Of a DNA stretch of 64,000 nucleotides, positions 10,844 to 22,218 are shown piece by piece (within the stretch, counting starts at the first letter, position 1; the number at the start of each line of letters is the position of its first letter). The notes under the pieces are model-generated. The model did not search any database and was not told the origin of the DNA. It worked only from the letters and a program-made list of their open reading frames with translations. A program made the translations under genes and the position numbers. Source of the DNA: Phytophthora hibernalis (taxonomy: Eukaryota > Oomycota > Peronosporomycetes > Peronosporales > Peronosporaceae); NCBI GenBank assembly GCA_012656075.1, contig JAAKBF010000028.1, positions 402,788 to 466,787 on the forward strand, written 5' to 3'.

Positions 10844-11185
10844 TACCGTATTCCCCTGTTACAGGCGTCACCAATATGCAGGCGGAGGGCTCGTACTTAA
10901 CCCAACGTATTTGGTCATATCTCTGCTACGCTAGTTTAATAGCTCGCTAATACTAATAAAGTACCTACCAACGACATATACCTGTTCACAATACCTGTAG
11001 GACCTTGCTCAGAAATTTTTGTATCGCAAACGCAAACGGCGATCGATTTACTTGCCTTGGTCTGCCGTATGACCAGGGAGATATGACAATCATATCGAAT
11101 ATAACGGTATTTTACTTATTGTTTCATTGACTAAAAGTGAGTGACGCTTGTAACTAAGCGACACTTGTAAAAGGGGAATACGGTA
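10844..11185. mobile_element. MITE, TA target duplication, CCGTATTCCCC terminal repeats
   Basis: The left end TA|CCGTATTCCCCTGTTACA (10844 on) is mirrored at the right end, reading inward as CCGTATTCCCCTTTTACA and flanked by TA at 11184-11185. The element is about 340 bp and has no coding capacity. A TA duplication with such termini fits a Tc1/mariner-type non-autonomous element. An outer pair of motifs, GTCCTTAATT near 10779 and AATTAAGGAC near 11263, also faces inward and may be an older host element into which this one inserted. Confidence 0.65.
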
Positions 11186-11358
11186 AGTGACTTAGTGTGG
11201 TGCGATGTGTCCGATATATCAAATTGTCTTTAGAACAGAGATAAATTTGAAAGTTTGTCCAAGAATTAAGGACAAAACGCAAAAGTGATTTGTTAAAATG
11301 GACATTTTGAATTGACATTTTCAGTCAGATGGACAACAGTAGACACAATGAAAGAACA

Positions 11359-11688
11359 TACCATTCTTAGATCGAATAAATAGCTATGCATATGAACATA
11401 CCAGAAAATTCTAATACTGTAGCAATGAAAGAACATACCGTAATAATCGGGCCCAGTGCGACAAACGGCTGCAGTGCGACGTCAAATCGTTTAAGGGTGA
11501 TATCCCTCCGTTTAACATAAAATGTTTGTGCTTTCTAATAGTGATTCCAGTATAACTGGGGCAGCTGTCAAGAGAGAAAATCGTTAGCAAAATGTATCAT
11601 TATTACGGTATGTTCTTTCATTGCTACAGTATTAGAATTTTCTGGTATGTTCATATACATAGCTATTTATTCGAATCTAAGAATGGTA
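11359..11688. repeat. Long inverted repeat, about 89-bp arms
   Basis: The arm at 11359-11447 recurs as its reverse complement at 11599-11688 with one indel and one or two mismatches; the spacer is about 150 bp. The transcript of either strand would fold into a hairpin of nearly 90 bp. Each arm's right side is followed by the same direct motif GTAATAATCGG(G/C)CCCAGTG, at 11440 and 11691, which suggests nested or duplicated transposon ends. Confidence 0.85.
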
Positions 11689-11887
11689 CCGTAATAATCG
11701 GCCCCAGTGGGACACCTTCTAACATTTCAAATCAAGTGAAAAGGAAAATGTCGTACTTAACCGGTTAAGGTACTGTATCGCTACATGATCGTCTGAAGTC
11801 TAATTAAGTTATTATTTTGCCCCCTTGGTGTGTATGTGTCTATTAACATGGATTAATGCGATTTTATGGTTTAATCAATATTTCTCT

Positions 11888-12207
11888 ATTAGAGAACTTT
11901 AGTTCCTGGACTAACTACATGTAATCGTTTTGGAGACAAAACACAAGATGATCCAACAATATAGCGTGTACCGGTATAACCTCATTCGGCAGCTGAAGTG
12001 AAGGAGGTGGCATGAGTCGTGGGCCACAAAACGGGGTAGCTCCACTGGAACTAAGTATTTCCTGTAGCCCTGATCGTCCTATTAATAGTTTCCAAACTTT
12101 GGAGAAAAAGGACGGCATTTGAAAAAAAATGACGAGCATAAACAAGACAGATGGTAATTTACTCGTATTTTAGGCTTTTCGTAGTCCAGGAACTAAAGTT
12201 CTCTAAT
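11888..12207. mobile_element. 320-bp MITE with 26-bp perfect terminal inverted repeats
   Basis: The 26 bp at 11888-11913 (starting ATTAGAGAACTTTAG) are the exact reverse complement of 12182-12207. A TA lies inside the first ATTA/TAAT at each end, consistent with TA target duplication. No credible coding region is inside. Perfect ends imply a recent copy. Confidence 0.85.
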
Positions 12208-13617
12208 CACCTTAACCAAAATTGGACATTCCAAGTACTGTCAACCAGACAATTAATATCACTCATTGTCCTCTAAAGGTTACAGATCTGTATCTGTCAG
12301 ATACATGTACCCTATTGTGTTTTGTGATCGAGACTTTATGTCCGAGACGAACCGGGCTCTGAGCCGCTTGAGTCAAGCAGTTAATTTCCTCGTTTGAGCA
12401 GACCAACTTCCAACTTCCATCCGTGAGAATTTGCGATACGAACACGATCAGATCCTCTGCGTCGATAGGGTCTCCTGGTAATCGAGAACAAGAACCACGC
12501 ACCTGTGTGTTAACTGAGTGACTCCGTATGTGGTGGTGCCCGCAGCGGGATCTCATAAAATGCAGTAGTCACTAAAATGACGGAGGAGTACTGGTGCAGA
12601 TCAGCATCACACAAGGAGCTTATACGTAATACATTTTGTAACTTGAAAATGAAGCGTCAATCTGAGTACGTGGGTTTTGCTGGACAATCTCGTGGACCTT
12701 CGCGATTTACAGCTGCTCATACTGTACATGTATTCGGTCATCCAACTCGGCGTTATCGCAGACCATCATGCGGCGGCAATTTGCTGCCAACAATCATCAG
12801 GTCATTCGTTATGGACCAGAAACGATACATAATTGCACATCGTCTGCGTTGGGTTGTATGTTTTAACTGGTACTGTACCGTACATTTGCTCAGTACTTGG
12901 TGCATCTACGTACACACATGTCGAAGGGATACCGGTACATGTAGAATAGAGTCTGTTTTATCTGCCCATTACCTGCGACTCGAACTCCGAGAGCAGCCAA
13001 AATTGGAAAGTTTGTATCGCAATCAAAGATGTCGTGTTATCCTACGCTTTGAAAAGCACGTGTCCCGATCCCAGCACCGTCGTCCTTCAGCAGTCCAGTC
13101 TGGATTCCAGGTGCGTTCACTCAGCCCAGTACCGGTACACGGTATTCTTTGAAAACCAAACTTTATGTACACAATGTTACATGTAGTCCAGCACCACGTC
13201 ATATAACCAGTGTACTGCATATCCGACCCCCGGTAGGGTAATTCACGGGTTTCATCCGGGTGTACATTTAGTTTAAAATGCCAACTTCCTCTGTAGTGGA
13301 TACCATAAAAACGATGGTCGGGGGCAGCATCACGTGTCATTTTTTAAGTTTTTAAACTTAAAAAAGTGCCGTCACTACCTGTCGTCCTGACAACTTTACA
13401 GGTGTTTATCATGGCTAGCATACCCCGCGTTATGCGTGATCAAATGGATCAGAACCAGTCGTCAGATACGATCCTCGTTCTGGATCTTCCTTGTGTACTT
13501 CAGTACATGTACAAACGCATCAATACTACCGGTACTTATAAGTTGAACGAATTCCGACTGCCATTTTCAAACTTCTCTTCTCGAAGTCTTGTATGCTCAG
13601 CATATTTCCCAGTTGAA
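12208..13617. other. Intergenic region upstream of the ceramidase gene
   Basis: Several open frames up to 191 codons occur, but their composition is Cys/Arg/His-rich without any motif, and none shows an oomycete-like start context. GTAC and ACCGGT palindromes recur (about 12720, 12930, 13130, 13520). A short T/A palindrome is at 13340-13365. The ceramidase promoter should lie in the last few hundred bases. Confidence 0.4.
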
Positions 13618-15622
13618 ATGAGGTCCAGTTGGATCTTCACTCGTTGCTTTTTCACATGCTTGCTGGTGAACCTTACCCAAGCATATAATATTGGTATCGG
13701 CAAGAGCGACATCACGGGTCCCGCCGCTAAAGTCGTCATGATGGGGTTTGCTGACTCGAGCGAGACATCTGCTGGAATTTTGAATCGTCAGTACGCTCGC
13801 GCCTTTTTGATCGAAGACCCCGACAGCAACAGCAGAATCATGTTCGTTCACTGTGACCTGATGTCTGTCATGCAACTCGTTCACCAAGAAGTTCTCGCCG
13901 AGGTCGCTAAGAAGTACAACGGGGTGTACACCGAGCAAAATGTCATCCTCCACGCATCGCACACACACGCTGGACCCGGAGGCACCGCAGGGTACTTCCT
14001 CTACGACGTCTCCATCATGGGATTCATCAACGACAACTTCAAGAAGATTGTCGGTGGTATCATGGAGGCAATTGACGCAGCGCACAACTCTGTCGAGCGC
14101 GGTAGCATCCGCTGGAACAAAGGTGAAGTCGGCAAGGGGGCAATAACCGGTCACCAAAAGCGTATCTTGCCAACCCTGAGGCTGAACGAGCACTTTACGA
14201 CGGCAACATCGACACGACAATGCGCGCTCTTCACTTTTTCAACAATGAGGGCACACTTCGCGGAGTGCTCGCCTTCTACCCTGTTCATCCCACGAGTTTA
14301 ACCGGGAAAACCACCTCGTCAGCGGAGACAACAAGGGATACGCTGAGTTTCTGTTGGAAGATGAGCTGGACAATGTGACTGTGGGGATCGGTATTGCGAA
14401 TGCCGGCGACGTCAGTCCGAATCGGATTGACAATGGCGACGGAACGTTTAGGGGTGAGGAAGCACCACTATCGAATCTGCGGAGATCATGGGCAAGCGGC
14501 AGTACGACACACTCGGCATTGATCAAGGGAGACTCCGAGCTCATCGAAGGATCCGTCAAGGCCAATCTCTCCTACGTTGATTTTGCTAACGTCACGCTGG
14601 ATGGTACCAAAGTTACCAACGACAATCCGTACGCCGATAGAACGTGTCCTGCTGTGGTGGGACAGAACTTTGGCGCTGGGACGGAGGATGGCCGAGGGTA
14701 CGGCATGTTTACAGAGGGCAACCTCAAAACCAACAAATTCTTCAAGGCAATGGGGCTATGATCAAAAAGACACCGCAGTGGGTCCAGGATTGCCAGAACG
14801 CCAACAAGGTCGCGATGTTGGCCGTTGGGCTCATGGAGCCTAAACCATGGGTGCCGAACATTTTGCCAGTACAGATCGTCAAGATTGGTCAGTTCGGTAT
14901 CGCTGTGACTAACTTCGAAACCACGACCATGGCCGGACGACGTATTCGATACACCGTCAAGAAAGTGCTGGCCGGTGCTGGTGTCACCGAAGTTGAGTTG
15001 GCTTCGGTCAGTAATGGTTATGCGGGGTATATGACCACGAGGGAGGAATACCTTACGCAGCACTATGAAGGCGCATCGACACTCTTCGGCCCCAATCAGT
15101 TGGCCGCAGTACAGCAGGAACTCTCGCGAGTTGCGGCTTCCGTTGTAGACGCGTCTATACCACTGGAAGTGGGTCCGCAACCCCTGCAGCTCGACCGTGA
15201 CTCTCTCATGACACTCAACCCAGGTGTCGTCGTGGACTCGGCACCCTGATGCATAACTTCACCTACGTGCGTACACAGCCTTCCAGCTCCTACTCGGTTG
15301 GAAGTGTGGCATCTGCAGTGTTTGCCGGTGCGCACCCGAGGAATTCAGTGGCACTAGTATCGTCATTCTGCGACGTCCAGAAGCTTGGATCAAACGGGTC
15401 GTACACCACCGTCATGACCGACGCTCACTGGGACTTGCGTTACCACTGGAAACGCTACCTCATCGCTCAAAGTAAGAACACGTGCGAGTGGAACATTAGC
15501 TCAGGTGGCCGCACGAGCATGCCAGGCACATATCGCTTTGTTCACCGCGGTAACTCGAAAACGTGCTGGGCAAGTTGAAAGCGTACGAAAGTACATCTAA
15601 CGCGTTCATCGTGACGGCGTAG
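13618..15622 (+). CDS. Neutral ceramidase
   Basis: Neutral/alkaline ceramidases hydrolyse ceramide to sphingosine and a fatty acid, usually secreted or at the cell surface. The chosen start at 13618 opens with a signal peptide (MRSSWIFTRCFFTCLLVNLT) directly before the family opening YNIGIGKSDITGPAA. Diagnostic blocks are HASHTHAGPGG (zinc ligands), NAGDVSPN (carries the family's nucleophile Ser), CPAVVGQNFGAGTEDG, MLAVGLMEPKPWVPNILPVQ and a C-terminal Ig-like part ending FIVTA. The frame extends upstream to 13366, but that part looks non-coding. About seven shifts are needed, near 14138, 14318, 14462, 14515, 14755, 15246 and 15560, nearly all fitting one missing base. The corrected length of roughly 670 residues is slightly short for the family. 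Conservation through every segment argues for a live gene with sequence errors. Confidence 0.88.
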
Positions 15623-16201
15623 GGGCCGGTTGGGAGTTACTTCGAAGTACTACATGTATACTATATGGATACAGTAGTACGAAGTAGTGGTATTGGGGAG
15701 ACTGTTTTGTAAAAACTCTAATATTTTTTTCGCGCAATCCCCTTTACCATCTACTATTATTAACCCTTTCGTGAACAAAGGGTTTGATGCATTTTGCCCC
15801 TTTTGACAGAAGTTCAACCACAAACCTATCTACTTTTGAAACAGGAATAACGGTATTTCTCTGATTCCCCACCCCTCCGATAATTTACGACGTTTACTGC
15901 ACATAACTGCAAAATATGCGTTTAAGTGCGGAATATACAGATATTGCGTCAGCAAAACTCACAAAAAGTACGACCGTTCTGTTTATCGTTTGAGTTGGTG
16001 AAAGCGCTGGAGGTGCCATGCAGCTGGAAGGCTAAGCTACAACGCTATTCGTGTACAAGGCAAAGGCCGAGTAACTTCATTTCTGCAGTAATGAAAAGGC
16101 CATAAACACTTCACACCTTCTTGAATTTGTTTACTTTATTCAAGTTATATGTATATGTTGAACATCATGGCTGCACTTAGATCGAAACAGGTACCAAACT
16201 T
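15623..16201. other. Intergenic, downstream of the ceramidase gene
   Basis: AT-rich, with no coding signal. Near 15630-15690 an imperfect inverted repeat (ACTTCGAAGTACTACATG ... AGTAGTACGAAGT) could form a hairpin just after the ceramidase stop and might act in 3'-end formation; that role is a guess. Confidence 0.35.
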
Positions 16202-16856
16202 CTAGAGTATGATTGCACGTGCAGCTGAACGAGTCGAAGACGCTGCGTCCACTTCACCACTCGTGTCTTCGGGTGCTGAATATTTACTGCGCCTTGACTG
16301 CTCATGTTTTAGCTGGTATAGGTGTGAGCTCGTTCGCACTTTTCCAGTACAGGAGAAGAGCTTGCTGGGGAGGTAGAATCGATGGAACTTCTCCCAGCAA
16401 GTCCATGTCGCCTGAGTGCACGTGTACGGCGTCGTGGACACATGAACGTTTTGGCAAAGACACACATGGTTCAGCACACAGACATCCGTCACCTCCGTTG
16501 CATATATTTTATCCCATCGGCATACCAAGCATTTCCGCCGCTTGCGATTCATATCTTTGAAGAATTGTTTAGACACCATAGCAGAACACCTCTTTTAGGA
16601 CTATCAGTAAAACCTAGGTCTTCCCTGATCTGGAAATCCACACTGTACTTGACGGAGATGTTTGCTCAGACACCTCTTCGCCTGAACCAGTGTCTGTATA
16701 AAACATTCGTCGCTCACTTGGAGCCTCGTTCCACTTCCCTGTCAAAAGTTCCGAGATCAACTCCACTACAAAGTCACGGTGCGAGTCACGCTCGCTACTC
16801 ATATCCACAGCCAACTTTCGCGTGAAGTACCGTAAAGTTCGGATCGAGTAAGACAC
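16202..16856 (-). pseudogene. C-terminal remnant of a piggyBac-like (DDE_Tnp_1_7) transposase
   Basis: Two minus-strand stretches fit the end of such a transposase. 16856-16614 carries SHRDFVVELISELLTG, resembling the segment before the tail. 16579-16202 carries RKCLVCRWDKIYATEVTDVC followed by VCLCQNVH, a Cys-rich zinc-binding pattern like the C-terminal finger of piggyBac-type proteins. The frames differ and the catalytic part is absent, so this is a truncated relic. Assignment rests on pattern only. Confidence 0.4.
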
Positions 16857-17230
16857 ACCGATTCAATGCGACAGTCGTAAAAACACTAATTATCGTAGCA
16901 TAAAAATGACACATCAACGAGTCTTACTATCGTGTCACCCCATCGACATAGCAGTCAAATGTACGTGCGGTAATACATGTACTTGATAAAAATGGCTACA
17001 TGTATTCGTACGTATTATCAAAACTGTCTACTCGTCCTGCACAATGGGGAGGAAAGGTATAATCTACAGACAGAAGTCGGGAATCTACAGACACTCGGAC
17101 AAAATACAGAAGGGCTAGGTAGAACATGGGATCGGCCATCCCTGTCGAAGTAGTTTTTTGCCAAATATCGGTATTGAAAGGTAATGCATGAGAGTTTTTC
17201 CCCCATCGTTATCAGAACCAGTACTGCAAG

Positions 17231-17520
17231 TGTGAGGAAGACCCGAAGCGACTTGCCCGAGGTGACCTGCCCTGACCGAGGCGACCTGACCTGCCCGAAC
17301 GTGCCAGAGGCGACGAGCCCGAGGCGACCTGACCTGCCTGAGGCGACCTGACCTGCCTGAGGCGACCTGCCCGAGGCGACCTGTCCGAGCCGACCTGACC
17401 TGACCTGCCCGAGGCGACCTGCCCTGTCCGATGCGATCTACCCGTAATGACCTACTCGCGGCGACCTACCCGAGGAGACAAGACCGACTAGTCGAGGTTG
17501 TCGTTCTCACGGACGTCGCT
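17231..17520. repeat. Minisatellite built on GAGGCGACCTGACCTGCC
   Basis: About 290 bp of tandem, irregularly spaced copies of CCGAGGCGACCTG with or without a second GACCTG, giving 14- and 19-bp units. Copies diverge toward the right end (CGATCTACCCG, CGACCTACCCG). No frame through it looks coding. Confidence 0.85.
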
Positions 17521-17865
17521 TGTCTCGATCCCCCTACAAGTTCATACCCGCGAAGCTGATTCGAGTATCTTGATAGAGATCATGCCTTGTCTTTAGATGC
17601 GATGACAAGACTAATACCAGTCCAACTCTCTGACTCGGTATACTACTGTAGTAAATGCCAACATTACTAAATTACCGCACTTGGCACACTGCACATGCTA
17701 TAAACTCGGCAGGTACGTTAGTATTAAATTTAAGTAAAGAACTGAGTTAGCATATCTCGGCAGTGTGCCGAGTTGTATTTCTCTAGCATAACTCGGCACT
17801 CCGCCGATCTACGTTGTGTGGAGCTATCTCCGAGCTGTGCGGGAACGTCTTGATATAGACCTCCA

Positions 17866-18190
17866 GCCTACGGCATGACGTGTCTGCCAAGCAGGTTCAT
17901 ATTGCAGTTGATAAAAGCGACGCCTTTCCTGTTGCTGCGCTCGAAGTAGGTCTCGGAGATTATCCTGACGAGAAGAAGGTGTTCAGCCGCAACTTGAAGG
18001 GCATTAAGTGTTTCACTTAGATTGTGCATGGCATTTATTATGCAAACCACGGCAAGACCAAGGTGCTCGTTGTGTGTGGTAAATTGGTCGTCTAGATGTA
18101 CGCCCTTCATGAGTGTCCCGATCTATATAATGAAGATGAGCTGGATATCGTAGCTAAGAAGAATGGATGCCTGCATGTACTACGGCTGAA
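17866..18190 (+). pseudogene. Unrecognised coding remnant with two TAG stops
   Basis: One plus-strand frame reads as ordinary protein for about 105 codons (AKQVHIAVDKSDAFPV, KVFSRNLKGIKCF, HGKTKVLVVCGKLV, MYALHECPDLYNEDELDIV), interrupted only by TAG at about 18008 and 18094. Both stops are one C-to-T change from CAG. Codon use and composition differ from the flanking non-coding DNA. I do not recognise the family. It could be an upstream part of the locus at 18425. Confidence 0.35.
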
Positions 18191-18424
18191 GAGAAGAATA
18201 TTCAGAGCCCTATTTCGCTAAAATGCCATCGTATTTTGGCTACGGTTTCATCGGTAAGATTCAAAATCACACGTACCACCGAAGTTTAAATTTGGAAATG
18301 TATTCATGGCATTACCTCAACGACTGCCTTCTAGTTTACCTCCATTTGAACTCGGTCGCACAATTAAAATAGTTGTCACGCTCGAAACTCCTCCCCTGTC
18401 GATCCTAGCATAGTCTACATCAAC

Positions 18425-19253
18425 ATGAGGGTCCACGCAGCATTCTGGGACTTTGTGGTGGAACATGGGAATCCATGGGCTAAGGAATTTGCTGCTACGA
18501 ACCCTAGAAATGAGGCCAGGACGTCTGCATGGCTCAAGGAGAAAGCTGGCCGCAAGCTTCGTTCAATGTGGCTACAGCTATCGGAATCCGATAGGAAAAG
18601 TTTTTTAAACACATCAAGATTCGACTTTTCCTTTAGACAAGGCGCCAACAGGTATTTACGACGAAAGAAAAGACCGCAACCACATTCCAATTACAACCCC
18701 TCAAGTGTTAACATTCGAAGACATGGACCAAGTTTCGAAGACAAAACAATAACAATTCTACTCGGACATCAGTAAGTATAAAGATGCTTGTGTCGATTAC
18801 TCTGCTGCACTGAGAGCTGTCGAGCTTGTAAAGATTTCACAAGCGTGCAAGTCGTCCGACGTAGCAGCATCTATGGTGAAGTCGTTCTCGAAGATCATGA
18901 ACTCCCTCATATCTGAGGTGGGGTGGCAAGTCTCAGTCGATGATCGCAGCTCTGTTATTGCATCCGTTCGAGATACGGCAATGGCGATTGCAGCTTCACC
19001 GATGCGTGGAGCTATATCGACAGATTGGGAGGATGATGATCTTCTTGAAAGGTGTAGTGAAGATGCAGCCACCGCACGATCCACACTGCAAGCCTGTATA
19101 TCACGTGCTAGCAAAGACGTCGACTTTAAAGACGCCTTCAATGCACGTGTCCGTCATCCCAGCAAAGATATTGAGTTGGTAGAACTCGGTTGGATGGACG
19201 ACGACGCTACGAGCGGATTGAACTCCGCAAAAGAACATGTTTCCAGTAACTAA
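18425..19253 (+). CDS. Hypothetical protein with HMG-box-like N-terminus
   Basis: The frame opens at 18425 and runs to about 18760, then continues in another frame (from about 18760, KYKDACVDYSAALRAVEL) to a stop at 19253; a one-base loss near 18755 explains the join. Residues 8-60 (FWDFV...NPWAKEF, GRKLRSMWLQLSESDRKSFL) have the Trp/Leu spacing of an HMG box. The second half is helical and Ser/Ala/Asp-rich with no motif I know. Total about 276 residues. It sits among transposon remnants and may be the N-terminal part of the element whose Ulp1-like end is at 22219, with later insertions between them. Function unknown. Confidence 0.4.
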
Positions 19254-19398
19254 AAAGATTTTTAAAACTTGATTTATCAAGTAGCAAACCCTAAAAAAGG
19301 TAAAGCGAGGAAGGGCGATCTAAGTCGTCTAGAGCTAAGTGAAAGTTTAGATCAAGTTCGGAGTGGTATGTAACAGATCTTTTAAATATAAAACACAT

Positions 19399-21513
19399 TT
19401 ACTTGGTGAATGCCATTATCGAGCCAAACGCTTCAATAAACTTCCTGTAGTATCCAGCGAGATGCACAAATCTTTTCACCTCGACGGGGTTGCTGGGCCT
19501 TGGAAACCCTGACACCGACGTCACCAACCGCTCGATCGGTCGTACTCCTTCACTGCTGAGCTCGTGGCCAAGGTACTCCATCGAGGTCGTGGCGAAGACG
19601 CACTTTTTCAACTTCAGGGTCAATCCTGCAGCCGAAAGCCGAGCCAACACTGCAGCTAACTCAATAATGTGGCGTTCAATTCCGCCTCGTGTATACACAA
19701 CGATGTCATCCAGGTATACCAGACAGGTCAGCCATGTTAGACCACGCAGAACTCCGTTCATCATTTGCTTGAAAGTGGATGGTGCGTTCATTAGTCCGAA
19801 CGGCATGCGCACAAATCTGTACAGTCCTCGTTTCGTCGTAAAAGCAGTCTTGTCACGATCGCCAGGTGCGACGCTAATCTGCAAATACCCGGCTCGTAAA
19901 TCCAACGTCGTGAAGAGCCTAGATCCTCCGAGCTCTTCCAGGGTTTCATCAATCCGTGGGAGGTGATACACGTCCCTTTTGGTGACTTTGTTGAGTGCGC
20001 GGTAGTCGACACAAAAGCGTACCTCGCCATCCTTTTCCGGACAAGCACTACCAGAAGCCCCCTTTCCTCGATCACCCCAGCATTCAGCATCGTGTTTACA
20101 TTGTTGTCGATCACTCCGTCCTCTTGCTGGGCATGCCGTCGCCGTTTCAACCGTATGGGTGCCGTGTCACCCGTATCAATGTGGTGCTCTATGTCAAGCT
20201 TCATGACGGGTGGGCAGTCCCCTCACTAGTCGTGACCTTACGGTACGTCCGCAATAGCTTCAGGATCAGCTGACGCGCCGTGGGTTCCTCGGTTCCGATC
20301 TGCACTTCGTCCTCGTTCCCTAAAGGAGTCTCACTATCTCCTAACAACTCGAGCCACGCGTTCAACTAGTTTTGCCCCATTCCGCCGTTTAAAGTCAACA
20401 CTTGCATGTCTGCGTCTACTGGTATCCACGTGCCCAGTTCCTTCTTCGATGGGAGTCTGACACGTCCGCCGTGCACGTTAATGGCTGGCACAAGTGCTTT
20501 ACCGCTTTTCGCCTTAGTGACCGTGGTGGCCAACATCACAGTGCCGCACTGCTTCGTGGACCCTCCTCTCCATCAGGTGCCGCCACTGTGATCTCCATCG
20601 GGGTTATGGAGCTTCGTGTGAGGCGTGCCTGCTTCACCAATCTCACCGCCGCTACTTTTGTATCGCCCTTGCCGTCGCTGGTCCGGAACGGAATAATTAC
20701 TTGCACGTCGTGTTCGAAGTATCTTACTTCGTTGCGTTCAAAGTCCAGCATCGCGCGGTGTTGACGCATGAAGTCAACGCCGATCAAGAACTCGTCTGTG
20801 CAACCTTCTATGATACACGCCCTCACTTGCACCAACTGCCCGTATGCATTCCGCATGTCGAACGTCCACACGCCCAGCACATCCAACAGGAAGCCACCAA
20901 TCCCTTCGACGCACTAGACCGGAGCGTCCTGCCGCACCCGCTCACCGCGCTGCATCCAGTCAGTACCTGCCACGGAATAGCGGGCTCCGCTGTCCAGCTT
21001 CACCTGCACGCGCTCACCGTCGACGTCTATCATGGCCGTCGGCAGCCCGTCACTGGCCGCCGCCTTCCCCAGTTCATCGTCATCGTCATCGGGTCGCTCT
21101 CGCCGCACTAGGCTCACTTTCGCTCGCTCGCCACCGCTGGTCTGCCCGCCTTCTGCCTGTTCGCGTCGCCTCGCTTCCAAGTCAAGCCGCGCGTCTTGCT
21201 CTTGCTTCTGTCGTCGCGCACGACGTTCCTCGTCCAGCGCTGCGACGACCTCGTCGACATCTTGGCCGCCGTCCCGCGTCGCTTCTGCTTTCTGCTTGTC
21301 TCGTTGCGCGCGCTGCCTCTTCGAGTCCGTTCGTGACTGCTTGGTCACCGTCCTCACTTTCGCACGGTCGTCTGCCATAGGCGGTTGTTCACTGCCCGAC
21401 TGCGAGTCGTCAGTTGCCCCCGTCGCCCTCGTTGCTGTCTCGCCAACCTCAACCGCCATCACTGCTCCTGTCGCCGTCTCTGCAGGCGTCGTCGTCTCTA
21501 CCCGCCTCGTCAC
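19399..21513 (-). mobile_element. Ty3/gypsy fragment (protease and RT, truncated both ends)
   Basis: Reading on the minus strand: a basic, charged coiled region (21513-21060), a retropepsin with VKLDSGARYSV near 21000 and FLIGVDFMRQHRAML near 20790, and a reverse transcriptase from about 20180 to 19399 with RLFTTLDLRAGYLQI, MPFGLMNAPSTF and the catalytic YLDDIVVY. It stops inside the RT/RNase H connection (FIEAFGSIMAFT) at about 19400, and no gag, integrase or LTR is present. Several shifts are visible. At the right it abuts the Harbinger-like transposase near 21520. Confidence 0.8.
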
Positions 21514-22121
21514 GCGCTGCGACGGAGATCCTCACCTTGCTCAATGATTTGTTTGCTGCTAGCTCCTCGCTTGTTGCACTCATTCTGTCATACGGAGACG
21601 CAAACACGTCTGTCTGGCCGTAGGCAGGGTCCGTAGAGCAAATACCCACGGAATCGGAGGTCACGACTAATAATGCTTTCCACGTCTGAGTGTGAGGTCG
21701 TGTGCTCGACCTTCTGTAGGACCAAACATCTGCACGATCATACCGTCTGGTGTTGTTATAGCATGATACTTGACGGCGTGGGAGCGTTTGTGTCCATTAT
21801 ACATAGCACGCTGCTCGATACTATCGCCAGGCCGGCAGATTTTGCGGACCGTGCCATCAATAACCCCCACAGATTTGGTAAAGCAGATCCTTTTTCGTAG
21901 ATAGCGGAGGCAAAGTCTTCCAGCCGGGCACTTATCCGATCCCAATCACCTCGCAGGAGTGGAGCACATCGCCCTGCAATATGCTCACACACGTACGCTG
22001 CGCGGTTTAAGATCAACAGCGCGCTAAATGGATTCATGGAATAGACCCTTCGCGCCACGGCAACGACAGCTATTCCGTTGAATCTGACCCAGCGTTGCCG
22101 GAAAACTGTAGGTTCTGACAT
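21449..22121 (-). pseudogene. Harbinger/PIF-like (DDE_Tnp_4) transposase, broken
   Basis: The N-terminal part (22121-21870) leads through LEDFASAIYEKGSALPNLW into GVIDGTVRKICRP, the first catalytic Asp, after a one-base loss near 21878. YNGHKRSHAVKYHAITTPDG and FGPTEGRAHD follow, then the second Asp in DPAYGQTDVFASPYDR (21664 frame). The frame ends at SKVRIS (about 21530), where the third acidic residue region should start and gypsy-derived sequence begins instead. It is therefore interrupted and inactive. Confidence 0.75.
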
Positions 22122-22218
22122 TAATGGTATGTATCACAAATACATGTATTTGGAGGTGTACTAATCGATTGCAAATGCAATGCAGGTAAATGTTTTGCCT
22201 TTGGCAGGAAAATAACTG

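Noticed and set aside
12577..13152. 191-codon plus-strand ORF
   Set aside because: Cys/Arg/His-rich composition, no motif and no conserved context; its length is within chance for this region.
20844..21547. Plus-strand Arg/Ser/Pro-rich ORFs of 171-178 codons
   Set aside because: Antisense of the gypsy charged region and protease (LDSGARYSV on the minus strand).
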